NCBI RefSeq assembly: GCF_000421465.1
Contig: NZ_ATXB01000001.1
Coordinates: forward strand, 186,001-250,000
Origin: Methylohalobius crimeensis 10Ki
GTDB lineage: Bacteria; Pseudomonadota; Gammaproteobacteria; Methylococcales; Methylothermaceae
Direction of reading: 5' to 3'
Length of the DNA stretch: 64,000 bases
Numbering within the stretch: the stretch's first letter is position 1; each line of letters begins with the position of its first letter. The notes under the pieces were generated by a model. That model saw nothing but the letters and a program-made list of their open reading frames with translations, was not told where the DNA came from and did not search any database. The position numbers and the translations under genes were made by a program. Below are positions 38,529-51,433 of the stretch, piece by piece.

Positions 38529-39299
38529 ATGTCCTACGATTTGAAGAATCTGCCGTTTTCGGTCAAAGTCTTATTTACCTCCTATCTGATCATCATCGCC
38601 ATGGGGTACTTTATCGCCATGCTGCAGATTCTGTTCACCCATGGACTGGCCGACAGCAAGTTCGGATTGTCGATTCAGGATATCGTTTACAGTTACTACG
38701 GCAATCGTTCCGGCTCCAAGCTGGAAACCATGCTCAACGGCTCCATGGAGCCCTATGCCCCGCCCGAGGAGCGTTTTCGAATTATCCAATGGGTTCGCGA
38801 CGGGGCTTCCCAAGCCGCCTATGCAAAAAACATCCGGCCCATTATTCAAAATCGCTGCGTGATGTGCCATAACGCCGATTCTCCCCAGCCGGATTTTACT
38901 CGCTTCGAGGCGGTGAAGAAGCGCGCCGCGACCGATACCGGCGCCACCATCCAGTCACTGGTGCGCGTGTCGCACATTCACTTGTTCGGCATCGCCTTCA
39001 TTTTCATGTTCGTAGGTATTATTTTTTGTTTCGCGGCCGGGGTGTCCGAATATTTGAAAGGGTTGGCGGTGGCGATGCCGTTCATTTTCCAGTTGACCGA
39101 CATCGCCTCCTGGTGGCTGACCAAATTGTCGCCCCATTTTGCCTGGCTGGTGATCGCCGGCGGGGCGGGGATGGCGATGTCGTTCGTGTTCATGTGGATC
39201 TTTTCCCTTTATGAAATGTGGATTTTGCCGATGCAGCAAAAACGTGCCGGCCTTCGGACCGAATCCTATTTGAATTATTTGCGTCCCAACAAAAGCTGA
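38529..39299 (+). CDS. membrane protein with a single CxxCH haem-binding motif
   Basis: The 256-residue protein has an N-terminal helix (SVKVLFTSYLIIIAMGYFIA), then a soluble segment with CVMCH near residue 114, a cytochrome c attachment motif. Two or three further helices follow (HLFGIAFIFMFVGIIFCFAA, FAWLVIAGGAGMAMSFVFMW). It looks like a membrane-bound monohaem cytochrome-like protein, possibly in electron transfer; similar proteins exist in other proteobacteria with unclear function. It is a single gene before clpS, with no respiratory genes adjacent. Confidence 0.65.
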   Translation: MSYDLKNLPFSVKVLFTSYLIIIAMGYFIAMLQILFTHGLADSKFGLSIQDIVYSYYGNRSGSKLETMLNGSMEPYAPPEERFRIIQWVRDGASQAAYAKNIRPIIQNRCVMCHNADSPQPDFTRFEAVKKRAATDTGATIQSLVRVSHIHLFGIAFIFMFVGIIFCFAAGVSEYLKGLAVAMPFIFQLTDIASWWLTKLSPHFAWLVIAGGAGMAMSFVFMWIFSLYEMWILPMQQKRAGLRTESYLNYLRPNKS

Positions 39300-39340
39300 A
39301 CCCGAAAGGAAGAATCCGGTCAAATGGAGTAAGGTGAATC

Positions 39341-39700
39341 ATGGCGTTCAATAAATTTCGCGAGCCTGTCTTGTCGCAATATAATGACGAAAAAACCGAC
39401 GAAGGCGGGTCCGGCACGGCGGTTCAGGAAACCCGGCCCAAGCTCAAAAAGCCGCCGCTGTACAAAGTAATTCTACTCAACGACGATTTCACGCCGATGG
39501 ATTTCGTCGTCGAAGTGTTGATGCGGTTTTTCGTGATGAACGAAGAGCAAGCCACCCGCATCATGATGCATGTGCATACCCGGGGAGTGGGCGTATGCGG
39601 ATTGTTTTCCAGGGACGTGGCCGAAACCAAGGTGCAACAGGTTAACGAATATGCGAGGCGCCACCAGCACCCGTTGTTATGTACGATGGAAGAAGCCTAA
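39341..39700 (+). CDS. clpS: ATP-dependent Clp protease adaptor ClpS
   Basis: The 119-residue protein has a flexible N-terminus and the ClpS core [20 protein letters not shown], then [13 protein letters not shown] and a closing segment. It delivers N-degron substrates (leading Leu, Phe, Tyr, Trp) to ClpA. The next gene is clpA, 22 bases away, the usual pairing. Confidence 0.95.
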   Translation: MAFNKFREPVLSQYNDEKTDEGGSGTAVQETRPKLKKPPLYKVILLNDDFTPMDFVVEVLMRFFVMNEEQATRIMMHVHTRGVGVCGLFSRDVAETKVQQVNEYARRHQHPLLCTMEEA

Positions 39701-39722
39701 CTGAACAATAAAGAGTTTTGTC

Positions 39723-41996
<2,274 letters not shown>

Positions 41997-42003
41997 AAGG
42001 GCC

Positions 42004-42035
42004 GCCGGATCACTTGAGACGGAAGGTGATCCGGC
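42004..42035. terminator. hairpin between clpA and infA
   Basis: GCCGGATCAC and GTGATCCGGC form a 10-bp stem with a 12-base loop, spanning the short gap and the last codons of infA. It can end both convergent transcripts. There is no long T-run. Confidence 0.55.
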
Positions 42036-42228
42036 CTTTGCTGAGGTCATAGGGGGTCATCTCCACCTTGACCCGATCTCCGGTCAGAATGCGGATATAG
42101 TGCTTGCGCATCTTGCCGGAAATATGTGCGGTAATGATATGTCCGTTTTCCAGTTTGACCCGGAACATGGTATTGGGCAGGGTTTCGATCACCGTGCCTT
42201 CCATTTCGATGACGTCTTCTTTGGCCAT
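42010..42228 (-). CDS. infA: translation initiation factor IF-1
   Basis: The 72-residue OB-fold protein ([20 protein letters not shown], ending [12 protein letters not shown]) is a full-length IF-1, which binds the ribosomal A site during initiation. Convergent clpS-clpA and infA is a common gammaproteobacterial arrangement. The length and sequence are standard. Confidence 0.97.
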   Translation of the reverse strand: MAKEDVIEMEGTVIETLPNTMFRVKLENGHIITAHISGKMRKHYIRILTGDRVKVEMTPYDLSKGRITFRLK

Positions 42229-42359
42229 ATGGGCGTTTTGCTCGCTTCTTGGAATTTAGGGAAAAACGCTGAGATTCTACCATAAAGACTTTTGCGGTAG
42301 CCAACCAAGACAGGGTGGATAAGCGCAGCGCATTCGCCAAACGCCTGGCGAGCGATTTT

Positions 42360-43463
42360 CTAGTGTCGGGCAGCCTTGAGTCCCGAACAGTTCTCGGAAA
42401 ACCGGTTTTCCCCTTCTTCCGGTACCTCGGCTTTCGCCCAATGCGTTTGGTCCCAGGTGGATTGAGTCCATTCCGGGCGGACCGCCCAATCTCCCTTTTT
42501 GAGCCAAGCGGCGATTTCTCCGGCCACATCGGGATAGTCGACTTTGATCGCCACCGGTTTGTCCAGCCAGGCCGCCACCCGGTCGGCGTCCAGGGTGGTC
42601 ATCGACTCTCCCCAACCCAGCTCGGCTAATGCCTTGGCGTTGCTGCGCTGCTCCCATTGGCCGGCGAGGGGCTTTACCAGAATCTTTTTGCCCGCCTGCA
42701 AAGCTTCCGAGATCAACTCGAAACCGGCGTTGCATAAAACCCCGTTGCAGGTGGCCAGGGACTTGAGGAAACCCCGGCGCGACAGAGGGTGGTAATGAAT
42801 GTGACCGGATTGATTCGGCATCTTAACGGCGCTGCAGTAGACCTGGAACCGGTATTCCGGAAAACGGCGCAATAGGGCGCGGACGGTCGCTAGGGATTCG
42901 AACGGCAGGTAAACCAGGATGGTACGCGGTTCAGGGAGTGCCGCCAGCGGCTTTTCCACCAAGGGAGGAAGAATCGGCTGGCCGAAGGAATGCCAGTGCA
43001 GCCCCAGCGTCGTGGGTGCGGGCGCATAGCCGCGCATCAGCATCCGTGCGATTAAGCCGCCGCGGGATTTGGGAATCGGGAAATGGAAAGCGTATTGATG
43101 TCCCATTCCGATGAGGGGTTTGCCTCGAAGCCGGGCCGCCCAAGCGGTGATCGGCTCGAAGTCGGTCAGCACCAAGTCGAACGATTCCAGATCGAGGTCG
43201 GCGACATCGCGGATGAAGGGCGCCAAGTCGGGCGCTTTGGTCAAGGTGCGGGGGAGACTGACCCGGCCGTTGCGGGTCACGAAGGTCAGCCCCTTGCGCC
43301 ACCACCAATCCCCGAAGCCCTGCATATCGAAAAAGCGTTCTCGCGGCCGGCTGGAGAAAAGATATTGGACTTCTATCCCGGCGGACTTCAGCGCCGGCGC
43401 CATGACGCGGGCGCGGGTCAAATGGCCGTTGCCGGTTCCTTGGACGCCGTACAATAACCTCAC
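42360..43463 (-). CDS. glycosyltransferase family protein, MJ1255/VC2487 type
   Basis: The start is taken as the GTG at 43463, where translation begins RLLYGVQGTGNGHLTRARVM and which overlaps the PAP2 stop as GTGA. The 367-residue protein has a GT-B fold like MurG (N-terminal glycine-rich loop, GMGHQYAFHFP, then GVLCNAGFELISEALQAGKK and LVKPLAGQWEQRSNA as the donor site). The acceptor is unknown. Coupling to a PAP2 phosphatase suggests a lipid- or cell-wall-linked sugar pathway. Confidence 0.82.
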   Translation of the reverse strand: MRLLYGVQGTGNGHLTRARVMAPALKSAGIEVQYLFSSRPRERFFDMQGFGDWWWRKGLTFVTRNGRVSLPRTLTKAPDLAPFIRDVADLDLESFDLVLTDFEPITAWAARLRGKPLIGMGHQYAFHFPIPKSRGGLIARMLMRGYAPAPTTLGLHWHSFGQPILPPLVEKPLAALPEPRTILVYLPFESLATVRALLRRFPEYRFQVYCSAVKMPNQSGHIHYHPLSRRGFLKSLATCNGVLCNAGFELISEALQAGKKILVKPLAGQWEQRSNAKALAELGWGESMTTLDADRVAAWLDKPVAIKVDYPDVAGEIAAWLKKGDWAVRPEWTQSTWDQTHWAKAEVPEEGENRFSENCSGLKAARH

Positions 43464-43987
43464 AGCGCCACCGCCCAGATTCCGAAAAGCGCGCATGCGC
43501 AGCCCATCAAGGCGCCGATCGCCACGTCGGCGGGATAGTGGACGCCGAGGAAAATCCGCGATACGCCCACCGCCGGCGCCCACAGAAATACCCAGGGCGC
43601 GGTCGGCGGGTAAAAATAAGCGCATAGCAAGGCGGTGAGAAAAGCGGCCGAGGTATGGCCGGACGGAAAGCTGAATTCGTCGGAAGGAACGATGTGGCTG
43701 CGGAAATCCGGGATCCGAGTCTGCGGCCGCCCCCGCTTGAGGCTGTTTTTGAGAAGGAAGTAAAGCGGCCGCTCCAGGGCGAAGGCCGCCGCGCCCGTGG
43801 CCAGAAACAGCGGACCGTAGGTCGGCTCCAAGCGGAACAGCGCCAAACCGAGGACAACGTACCAGATTCCGTCGCCGGTTTTGGACAGCCAGCGGCTCAG
43901 GGCGACGAGCCGGGCGTAATGCTTGCGGTGCAAGAACCAGGCAAACAGATGCTGATCATAATACAGTATGGAGTGAATCAGGCGCAT
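43460..43987 (-). CDS. PAP2-family lipid phosphatase
   Basis: The start is set at the ATG at 43987 (MRLIHSILYYDQHLFAWFLH). The 175-residue membrane protein has the PAP2 triad: KNSLKRGRP, PSGHTSAAF and SRIFLGVHYPADV. Such enzymes dephosphorylate undecaprenyl pyrophosphate or phosphatidic acid on the periplasmic side. Its stop overlaps the glycosyltransferase GTG, so both are translated together. Confidence 0.88.
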   Translation of the reverse strand: MRLIHSILYYDQHLFAWFLHRKHYARLVALSRWLSKTGDGIWYVVLGLALFRLEPTYGPLFLATGAAAFALERPLYFLLKNSLKRGRPQTRIPDFRSHIVPSDEFSFPSGHTSAAFLTALLCAYFYPPTAPWVFLWAPAVGVSRIFLGVHYPADVAIGALMGCACALFGIWAVAL

Positions 43988-44096
43988 AAGGGTCACCGTC
44001 TGTCTCGTGATCGAGACGAGTACCCTAATTTGCTCAGATGACGCCGTCGTGACCGTTCGGTTAAGATTTGTTGACAGGCCAATCCGGGGAGATCGT

Positions 44097-45314
44097 ATGG
44101 ATGCCATGAAACTGCGTGACTGGTGGGAAGGGGGGCGCGCTTTCTGGGAATATTTCTGGCGCCGCTTCGAGGAGAGTCACTGCACCCACAGCGCGGCGGC
44201 GCTTTCCTATACTACCCTGCTGGCGCTGGTTCCCTTGTTGGCGGTGTCGCTGGCGATTTTCGCCGCTTTTCCGGCTTTCAACGAGGTCAGTGACAAGCTC
44301 CTGAACGTGGTGTTCGAGAACCTGGTGCCGGCGGCCCAGGAGACCATCGAGGAGTACATGCGTACCTTCGCCGAGAAGGCCAAAAAGCTGACCGGTCCCG
44401 GCGTCGTGTTTCTGATCATCACCGCCTTGATGCTGATGGTCACCATCGAAAAATCCCTCAACGAAATCTGGCGCGCGCCGCCTTATCGCGCCCTGCCTCG
44501 CCGTCTATTGGTGTACTGGGCGGTGTTGACTTTGGGGCCGCTTCTGATCGGCACCGGCATCGCGGCCACTTCCCAGTGGGTCGCCGACTTCGCCGGAGAA
44601 GGGGAAGCCGAAGGATTCGGTCTGCTGAACCTTTTGCCGTTTCTGTTGGAAGCGGTGGCCTTTACCTTGCTTTATCAATTGGTTCCCAACACCAAAGTCA
44701 TCCTCAAATTGGCGGTGTGGGGCGGGCTTCTGAGCGCGGCCATGTTCGAAATCGCCAAGGCCGGATTTGCTTTTTATATCGCCCGGTTTCCCACTTACGA
44801 GGCGATTTACGGTGCCCTGGCGGCGGTGCCGATTTTTCTGGTATGGATCTATTTGTCGTGGATGGTGACCTTGATCGGCGCCCAGTTCGTTTATTGTCTC
44901 CATGCCTTTCGTCGAGGCAGGCATCTCACCGAAGCGGTGACCCCCGAGCGTGATCTGGGGTTGGCCTATACGGTGCTCGCGAGTCTCTGGCAAGGCCAGC
45001 GGAATTCCGATCTGTTGAACGAGGCCGCCTTGGCGCACCGTTTGCCCGAGATCAGCCCGGTGGAGTTGGACAAGGTGTTGGCCGTTTTGCGGGGCAACGG
45101 ATGGGTCGCGCGCGCCGAGGCGGGAGGGTGGTTGCTGCGTTGCGACCCGCACTTGGTCACCTTGTTGGATCTTTATCTCAGCGATGCCTATATTCTCCCG
45201 TCCGCCGCGAAGATGCAATCGCCCCTGAGATCCCTTTTCGAGGAGGCGGAAGGCGCGTTGAGACAAGTCCTGAATGTGCCCTTGGCGAAATTATTCGCCG
45301 CGCAAGATCCTTGA
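44097..45314 (+). CDS. YihY/virulence factor BrkB family membrane protein
   Basis: The start is set at the ATG at 44097 with a GGGGAGA site. The 405-residue protein has about six helices (family motif HSAAALSYTTLLALVPLLAV, VFLIITALMLMVTIEKSLNE, IWRAPPYRALPRRLLVYWAV). After residue about 290 it has a soluble winged-helix-like C-terminal domain. The family was once called RNase BN, but that activity belongs to another protein; its function is unknown. It is divergent from the PAP2 gene. Confidence 0.88.
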   Translation: MDAMKLRDWWEGGRAFWEYFWRRFEESHCTHSAAALSYTTLLALVPLLAVSLAIFAAFPAFNEVSDKLLNVVFENLVPAAQETIEEYMRTFAEKAKKLTGPGVVFLIITALMLMVTIEKSLNEIWRAPPYRALPRRLLVYWAVLTLGPLLIGTGIAATSQWVADFAGEGEAEGFGLLNLLPFLLEAVAFTLLYQLVPNTKVILKLAVWGGLLSAAMFEIAKAGFAFYIARFPTYEAIYGALAAVPIFLVWIYLSWMVTLIGAQFVYCLHAFRRGRHLTEAVTPERDLGLAYTVLASLWQGQRNSDLLNEAALAHRLPEISPVELDKVLAVLRGNGWVARAEAGGWLLRCDPHLVTLLDLYLSDAYILPSAAKMQSPLRSLFEEAEGALRQVLNVPLAKLFAAQDP

Positions 45315-45386
45315 ATCTTGGCTTTGACCGCTCATGAGGCCGGGGCGGTATGCCTCCGTGCGAACGATGCATGGACGCATAACACC

Positions 45387-45415
45387 TTGACGGTAAAACG
45401 ATATTTGCGTTAACT
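45387..45415 (+). promoter_or_regulatory. possible promoter of ilvB
   Basis: TTGACG at 45387-45392 and TTAACT at 45410-45415 are separated by 17 bases and lie about 50 bases before the ilvB start. The -35 box is good and the -10 box is weak, so this is a plausible sigma-70 promoter only. Confidence 0.35.
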
Positions 45416-45463
45416 TAATCTACTATTTCTCTGCAAAAACGGTATTGTTTTTAGGGGTATAAG

Positions 45464-47194
45464 GTGGAGTTGAGCGGTGCGGAAATCGTCATTCAGGCGT
45501 TGAAGGACGAAGGGGTCGAATTCATTTTCGGCTATCCCGGCGGGGCGGTATTGCATATTTACGACGCCCTGTTCGGTCAGGAAGACGTCAAGCACGTCCT
45601 GGTACGTCACGAGCAGGGCGCCGCCCACATGGCCGACGGCTACGCCCGCGCCACCGGCAAGCCCGGCGTGGTGCTGGCCACTTCCGGGCCGGGCGCCACC
45701 AATTTGATCACCGGCATCGCCACCGCCCACATGGACTCCATACCGCTGGTGGTGCTCACCGGCCAGGTGGCAACCCCGGTGATCGGCAGCGATGCCTTCC
45801 AGGAGTGCGACACGGTAGGGATTACTTTGCCGTGCGTGAAGCACAATTTTTTGGTCAAGGATCGCCGGCAACTGGCCGAAACCATCAAGAAAGCCTTTTA
45901 TATCGCCACCACCGGGCGTCCGGGTCCGGTGGTGGTGGATATTCCCAAGGACGTCACCGATCCCAACGTCAAAATCCCCTATCATTATCCCGACAATGTC
46001 TCGCTGCGTTCGTATCGGCCCAAGATTCAAGGGAATCCGCGCCAGATCCGCAAAGCCGCCGAATTGATTCTGGAGGCCCGCCGGCCGATGCTCTACACCG
46101 GCGGCGGCGTGATCTTGGGGGAGGCCGCGGCGGAACTGACCGAACTCACCCGCTGGCTCGGATTTCCCATCACCAATACCCTGATGGGGCTGGGCGCTTA
46201 TCCGGGCGCCGACCGCCAGTTTTTGGGCATGCTGGGGATGCACGGCACCTTCGAGGCCAACATGGCGATGCACGAATGCGACGTGCTGATCGCCGTCGGC
46301 GCCCGCTTCGACGATCGGGTGACCGGCAAGCTGGACGAATTCTGTCCCTATGCCAAGATCATCCACATCGACGTGGACCCGGCCTCGATCGCCAAGACCG
46401 TACCGGTGGACATTCCCATCGTGGGACAGGTTAAACCGGTCCTGGCCGCGTTGATCGAACGGCTCAAGTCCACAGGAAAGCGTCCGAATCCGGACGCCCT
46501 GGCGGCTTGGTGGGAGCAGATCGAGAACTGGCGCGCCATCGATTGCCTGCGCTACGAGCAGGACAGTCCCTTGATCAAGCCGCAATACGTGATCGAGCAG
46601 TTGTGGGAGGCCACGCGCGGCAAGGCTTATGTCACTTCGGACGTGGGTCAGCATCAGATGTGGGTGGCCCAATACTACAAGTTCGACCGGCCTCGGCATT
46701 GGATCAATTCCGGTGGCTTGGGAACCATGGGCTTCGGCATGCCGGCGGCGATCGGTGTCAAGTTGGGATTTCCGGAGGAGGATGTGGTCTGCGTGACCGG
46801 CGAGGCCAGTATCCAGATGTGCATCCAGGAGCTGTCCACCGCGCTGCAGTACAAGGCGCCGATCAAGATCGTCAATCTCAACAACCGCTACATGGGGATG
46901 GTGCGCCAGTGGCAGGAGTTCAGCTACGAAAGCCGCTACTCCCATTCCTATATGGACACCTTGCCGGATTTCGTCAAGCTGGCCGAGGCCTACGGCCACG
47001 TGGGAATGCGCATCGAAAAACCGGAAGACGTGCGCCCGGCCCTGGAAGAGGCCTTCCAAATGAAAGATCGATTGGTGTTTCTGGATTGCATCACCGACCG
47101 GACCGAAAACGTCTATCCGATGGTGGAAGCGGGCAAGGCGCAGCATCAAATGCGCTTGCCGCCTTGGATCACGACCGACAGGGAGCTGGCTTGA
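45464..47194 (+). CDS. ilvB: acetolactate synthase large subunit
   Basis: The gene opens with a GTG at 45464, preceded by AGGGG 7-8 bases away. The 576-residue TPP enzyme begins MELSGAEIVIQALKDEGVEF, carries the catalytic Glu in LVRHEQGAAHMADGYARA, and has the TPP-binding motif TGEASIQMCIQELSTALQYK ending NLNNRYMG. It condenses two pyruvates, or pyruvate with 2-oxobutyrate, at the first step of branched-chain synthesis. It is coupled to ilvN (TGATG). It is of the IlvB/IlvI type. Confidence 0.97.
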   Translation: MELSGAEIVIQALKDEGVEFIFGYPGGAVLHIYDALFGQEDVKHVLVRHEQGAAHMADGYARATGKPGVVLATSGPGATNLITGIATAHMDSIPLVVLTGQVATPVIGSDAFQECDTVGITLPCVKHNFLVKDRRQLAETIKKAFYIATTGRPGPVVVDIPKDVTDPNVKIPYHYPDNVSLRSYRPKIQGNPRQIRKAAELILEARRPMLYTGGGVILGEAAAELTELTRWLGFPITNTLMGLGAYPGADRQFLGMLGMHGTFEANMAMHECDVLIAVGARFDDRVTGKLDEFCPYAKIIHIDVDPASIAKTVPVDIPIVGQVKPVLAALIERLKSTGKRPNPDALAAWWEQIENWRAIDCLRYEQDSPLIKPQYVIEQLWEATRGKAYVTSDVGQHQMWVAQYYKFDRPRHWINSGGLGTMGFGMPAAIGVKLGFPEEDVVCVTGEASIQMCIQELSTALQYKAPIKIVNLNNRYMGMVRQWQEFSYESRYSHSYMDTLPDFVKLAEAYGHVGMRIEKPEDVRPALEEAFQMKDRLVFLDCITDRTENVYPMVEAGKAQHQMRLPPWITTDRELA

Positions 47195-47685
47195 TGCGTC
47201 ATATCATTTCGATTTTGCTGGAAAACGAAGCCGGCGCCTTGTCGCGGGTGTCCGGTTTGTTCTCGGCCCGCGGATACAATATCGAAGCCCTTACGGTGGC
47301 CCCCACCGAGGAGCCGTCCGTGTCGCGCATGACCATCGTCACCCGCGGCGACGAGCGGATCATCGAACAGATCACCAAGCAGCTCAACAAGCTGATCGAC
47401 GTGATCAAGCTGATGGATATTTCCGAGGCCAACCACATCGAGCGCGAATTGATGATGATCAAGGTTCGCGCGAAAGGCCCGGACCGGGAGGAGGTCAAGC
47501 GCTTGGTGGATATTTTCCGGGGCCGCATCATCGATGTGGCCGCTTCCGCCTATGTGATCGAAATGACCGGCGACGGCGCCAAGCTGGACGCCTTCCTGAC
47601 CAACCTGGCCCCGGGCCAGATCCTCGAGGTGGTCCGCTCGGGGCCGACCGGCATATTGCGCGGCGAACGCGGTTTACACCTTTGA
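47194..47685 (+). CDS. ilvN: acetolactate synthase small (regulatory) subunit
   Basis: The start ATG shares its A with the ilvB stop. The 163-residue protein has an N-terminal ACT domain (MRHIISILLENEAGALSRVS, GYNIEALTVAPTEEPSVSRM) that binds valine for feedback control, and a second domain (RIIDVAASAYVIEMTGDGAK). The long type (IlvH-like) is expected for this length. It activates and regulates IlvB. Confidence 0.96.
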   Translation: MRHIISILLENEAGALSRVSGLFSARGYNIEALTVAPTEEPSVSRMTIVTRGDERIIEQITKQLNKLIDVIKLMDISEANHIERELMMIKVRAKGPDREEVKRLVDIFRGRIIDVAASAYVIEMTGDGAKLDAFLTNLAPGQILEVVRSGPTGILRGERGLHL

Positions 47686-47690
47686 AATGA

Positions 47691-48806
<1,116 letters not shown>

Positions 48807-48821
48807 GATTCCTCGTCGGCC

Positions 48822-49565
48822 ATGGTTACTACTCCGCCCCGAAAGCGTCCGCGCGGCATTTATCTGCTGCCCAACCTGTTCACCACCGGCTGCCTGTTTT
48901 GCGGTTTCTATGCGGTGACCGCATCGATGAACGGTCAGTTCGACAGGGCCGCCTTTTCCATTTTCGCCGCCATGGTGTTGGACGGCTTGGACGGCCGGGT
49001 GGCGCGCTTGACCCATACCCAAACCGCTTTCGGGGGGGAATACGACAGCTTGTCCGACATGGTCTCGTTCGGTTTGGCGCCGGCCTTGATCATGTACTTA
49101 TGGTCGCTTTCCTTTCTAGCCAAACTGGGCTGGTTTGCCTCCTTCGTCTATGCCGCCGCGGCCGCTTTGCGGCTGGCCCGATTCAACACCCAGATCGGGG
49201 TCGAGGACAAGCGCTATTTCCAGGGATTGCCCAGTCCATCGGCGGCGGCGATGGTCGCCGGTATGATTTGGTTGGGGGAGAACTACGGTCTGCAAGGAGA
49301 GGCCATGCGCTATGTGGCGGTGGTGATGACTACCGTCGCCGCCTTGTTGATGGTGAGTAATTTCCGCTATTACAGCTTTAAGGATATCGACATCCGCGGA
49401 CGCGTGCCCTTTGTGGTCATTATTTTGATCATGCTGGGTTTTGCCGTGGTGTTCACCAATCCGCAGCTGATGTTGGTTTTGATTTTCTCCGGCTATGCCG
49501 TTTCCGGCCCCCTGTTGACATTGATCTGGCTGCGCCAGCGCCGGATGAAGAAACGTCACCGGTAG
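48822..49565 (+). CDS. pssA: CDP-diacylglycerol-serine O-phosphatidyltransferase
   Basis: The 247-residue membrane protein has the CDP-alcohol transferase motif DGLDGRVARLTHTQTAFGGE followed by YDSLSDMVSFG, with several helices. It makes phosphatidylserine, the precursor of phosphatidylethanolamine. Its position between ilvC and leuA is common in proteobacteria. It starts 15 bases after ilvC and probably shares its transcript. Confidence 0.93.
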   Translation: MVTTPPRKRPRGIYLLPNLFTTGCLFCGFYAVTASMNGQFDRAAFSIFAAMVLDGLDGRVARLTHTQTAFGGEYDSLSDMVSFGLAPALIMYLWSLSFLAKLGWFASFVYAAAAALRLARFNTQIGVEDKRYFQGLPSPSAAAMVAGMIWLGENYGLQGEAMRYVAVVMTTVAALLMVSNFRYYSFKDIDIRGRVPFVVIILIMLGFAVVFTNPQLMLVLIFSGYAVSGPLLTLIWLRQRRMKKRHR

Positions 49566-49655
49566 CCGCGTCGGGATGATATGCGGATTGGCGGCTTGGT
49601 ATATTGGCGCGGGTCGGTGTATATTCAACAATTTTAAACAGATTGATTTGACTGG

Positions 49656-49820
49656 ATGAATAATCGCTTCGCCAGGTCTAGGGTGATGTCCGTCTTAATG
49701 CATGCTTTGCGGCCGGAATCCTCCGGCAGCGCGGCTGCGGGAGCGCGTTCGGTCGATGAGTATCAGGTTTGGGGACCGGCCCTGAGCCGCGCTTTCCTTC
49801 GGGTGCGACTGCCCCGCTAG
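49656..49820 (+). other. short open frame in the leuA upstream region, possible leader
   Basis: In the 323-base gap before leuA an ATG at 49656 opens a 54-codon frame ending at a TAG (49818-49820). The TAG sits inside a small hairpin (TGCCCC GCTA GGGGCA) followed by a T-rich run. The peptide has ordinary leucine content (about six) and no run of leucine codons, so classical leucine attenuation is not shown. A weak ribosome binding site makes translation uncertain. Otherwise this gap holds nothing else I can support. Confidence 0.3.
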
Positions 49821-49888
49821 GGGCAATATCGGAAATCTCTTTTTTATTTTCCCCGAAATATGCGCGACACCTGAAAGGAGCATCAACC

Positions 49889-51433
49889 ATGCAAGACAAG
49901 CTCATCATTTTCGATACCACCCTCCGCGACGGCGAGCAAAGTCCCGGCGCTTCCATGAACCGGGAAGAGAAAATCCGTATTGCCAAGGCGCTGGAGCGCC
50001 TCCGGGTGGATGTGATCGAGGCCGGGTTCCCCGCCGCCAGCGGCGGAGATTTCGACGCGGTCAAAGCCGTCTCCCAGGCGGTTGGCGAGAGCGCCGTATG
50101 CGGTTTGGCCCGCGCCCTGGATACCGATATCGACCGTGCCGGCGAGGCCCTGGCAGTGGCCCGGCGTTCCCGCATCCATACCTTCATCGCCACTTCGCCC
50201 ATTCATATGGAGCACAAGTTGCGCATGACGCCCGACCAGGTGGTGGAGCGGGCGGTGGCGGCGGTGCAACGGGCGCGCCGGTATACCGACGACGTGGAGT
50301 TCTCGCCCGAGGACGCCGGTCGCAGCGAAGAGGATTTCCTGTGTCGGATCATCGAGGCGGTGATCGCCGCCGGGGCCACCACCATCAATATTCCCGACAC
50401 CGTGGGTTACAGCCTTCCCCCGGCTTTCGGCGCAATGATCGGCCGCCTGCGCGAGCGCATCCCCAATGCCGACAAGGCGGTGTTTTCGGTGCATTGCCAC
50501 AACGATTTGGGGTTGGCGGTGGCCAATTCCCTGGCCGCGGTGATGAGCGGCGCGCGCCAGGTGGAGTGTACCATCAACGGCTTGGGCGAGCGGGCCGGCA
50601 ACGCCGCGCTGGAGGAAGTGGTGATGGCGGTCAAAACGCGCCAGGACGCCTTCCCTTGCGATACCGGGATCAACACGCAGGAAATCGTGCCTTGTTCGAA
50701 ATTGGTTTCCAGTATTACCGGTTTTCCGGTGCAGCCCAACAAGGCCATCGTCGGCGCCAATGCCTTCGCCCACGAGTCGGGCATTCATCAGGACGGCGTG
50801 CTGAAAAGCCGCGAAACCTATGAAATCATGCGCGCCGAAGACGTCGGCTGGAGCGCCAACCGAATGGTCCTTGGGAAGCATTCGGGACGCAACGCGTTTC
50901 GGACGCGGATGCGGGAGTTGGGGATCGAATTCGAGGCCGAGGAAGCGCTCAACGAGGCGTTCGCCCGGTTCAAGGACTTGGCGGACAAGAAGCACGAGAT
51001 TTTCGAAGAGGATCTCCAGGCGCTGATTTCCGAGCAGATCTACGAATCCGAGGCGGAACGGGTCAAATTGATCGCGTTGCATGTGTGTTCCGACACCGGC
51101 GAGACGCCCCGGGCGCAAGTGGTGTTGAAGGTGGATGGCGAGGAAAAGACCAGCGAGTCGGAAGGAAGCGGGGTGGTGGACGCCACCTTGAAGGCGATCG
51201 AGTCCTTGCTCGCCACCGGCGCTTCCTTGCTTCTGTATTCGGTCAACAGCATCACCACCGGCACCGATGCCCAGGGCGAGGTGACCGTGCGCTTGGAGCG
51301 CGGCGGGCGTATCGTCAACGGTCTGGGGGCGGACACCGATATCGTGATCGCCTCGGCCAAAGCCTATCTCAATGCGGTCGATAAACTGCTCAGTAGCGCC
51401 GGGCGCAAGCATCCGCAAGTGGCGGATGTCTGA
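49889..51433 (+). CDS. leuA: 2-isopropylmalate synthase
   Basis: The start is set at the ATG at 49889, with GAAAGGAG upstream; the longer frame is unlikely. The 514-residue enzyme has the catalytic TIM barrel ([16 protein letters not shown], metal-binding [30 protein letters not shown]). The C-terminal LeuA dimer domain binds leucine for feedback inhibition. It condenses 2-oxoisovalerate with acetyl-CoA at the start of leucine synthesis. Its end overlaps the uracil-DNA glycosylase gene. Confidence 0.97.
   Translation: MQDKLIIFDTTLRDGEQSPGASMNREEKIRIAKALERLRVDVIEAGFPAASGGDFDAVKAVSQAVGESAVCGLARALDTDIDRAGEALAVARRSRIHTFIATSPIHMEHKLRMTPDQVVERAVAAVQRARRYTDDVEFSPEDAGRSEEDFLCRIIEAVIAAGATTINIPDTVGYSLPPAFGAMIGRLRERIPNADKAVFSVHCHNDLGLAVANSLAAVMSGARQVECTINGLGERAGNAALEEVVMAVKTRQDAFPCDTGINTQEIVPCSKLVSSITGFPVQPNKAIVGANAFAHESGIHQDGVLKSRETYEIMRAEDVGWSANRMVLGKHSGRNAFRTRMRELGIEFEAEEALNEAFARFKDLADKKHEIFEEDLQALISEQIYESEAERVKLIALHVCSDTGETPRAQVVLKVDGEEKTSESEGSGVVDATLKAIESLLATGASLLLYSVNSITTGTDAQGEVTVRLERGGRIVNGLGADTDIVIASAKAYLNAVDKLLSSAGRKHPQVADV

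Noticed and set aside
46781-46860. TGEAS instead of the usual TGDGS in the acetolactate synthase TPP motif
   Set aside because: This Glu-for-Asp variant is common in proteobacterial IlvB proteins, so it is not a sign of inactivity.
45410-47149. 579-codon minus-strand frame opposite ilvB
   Set aside because: Antisense shadow; ilvB has complete TPP-enzyme motifs.
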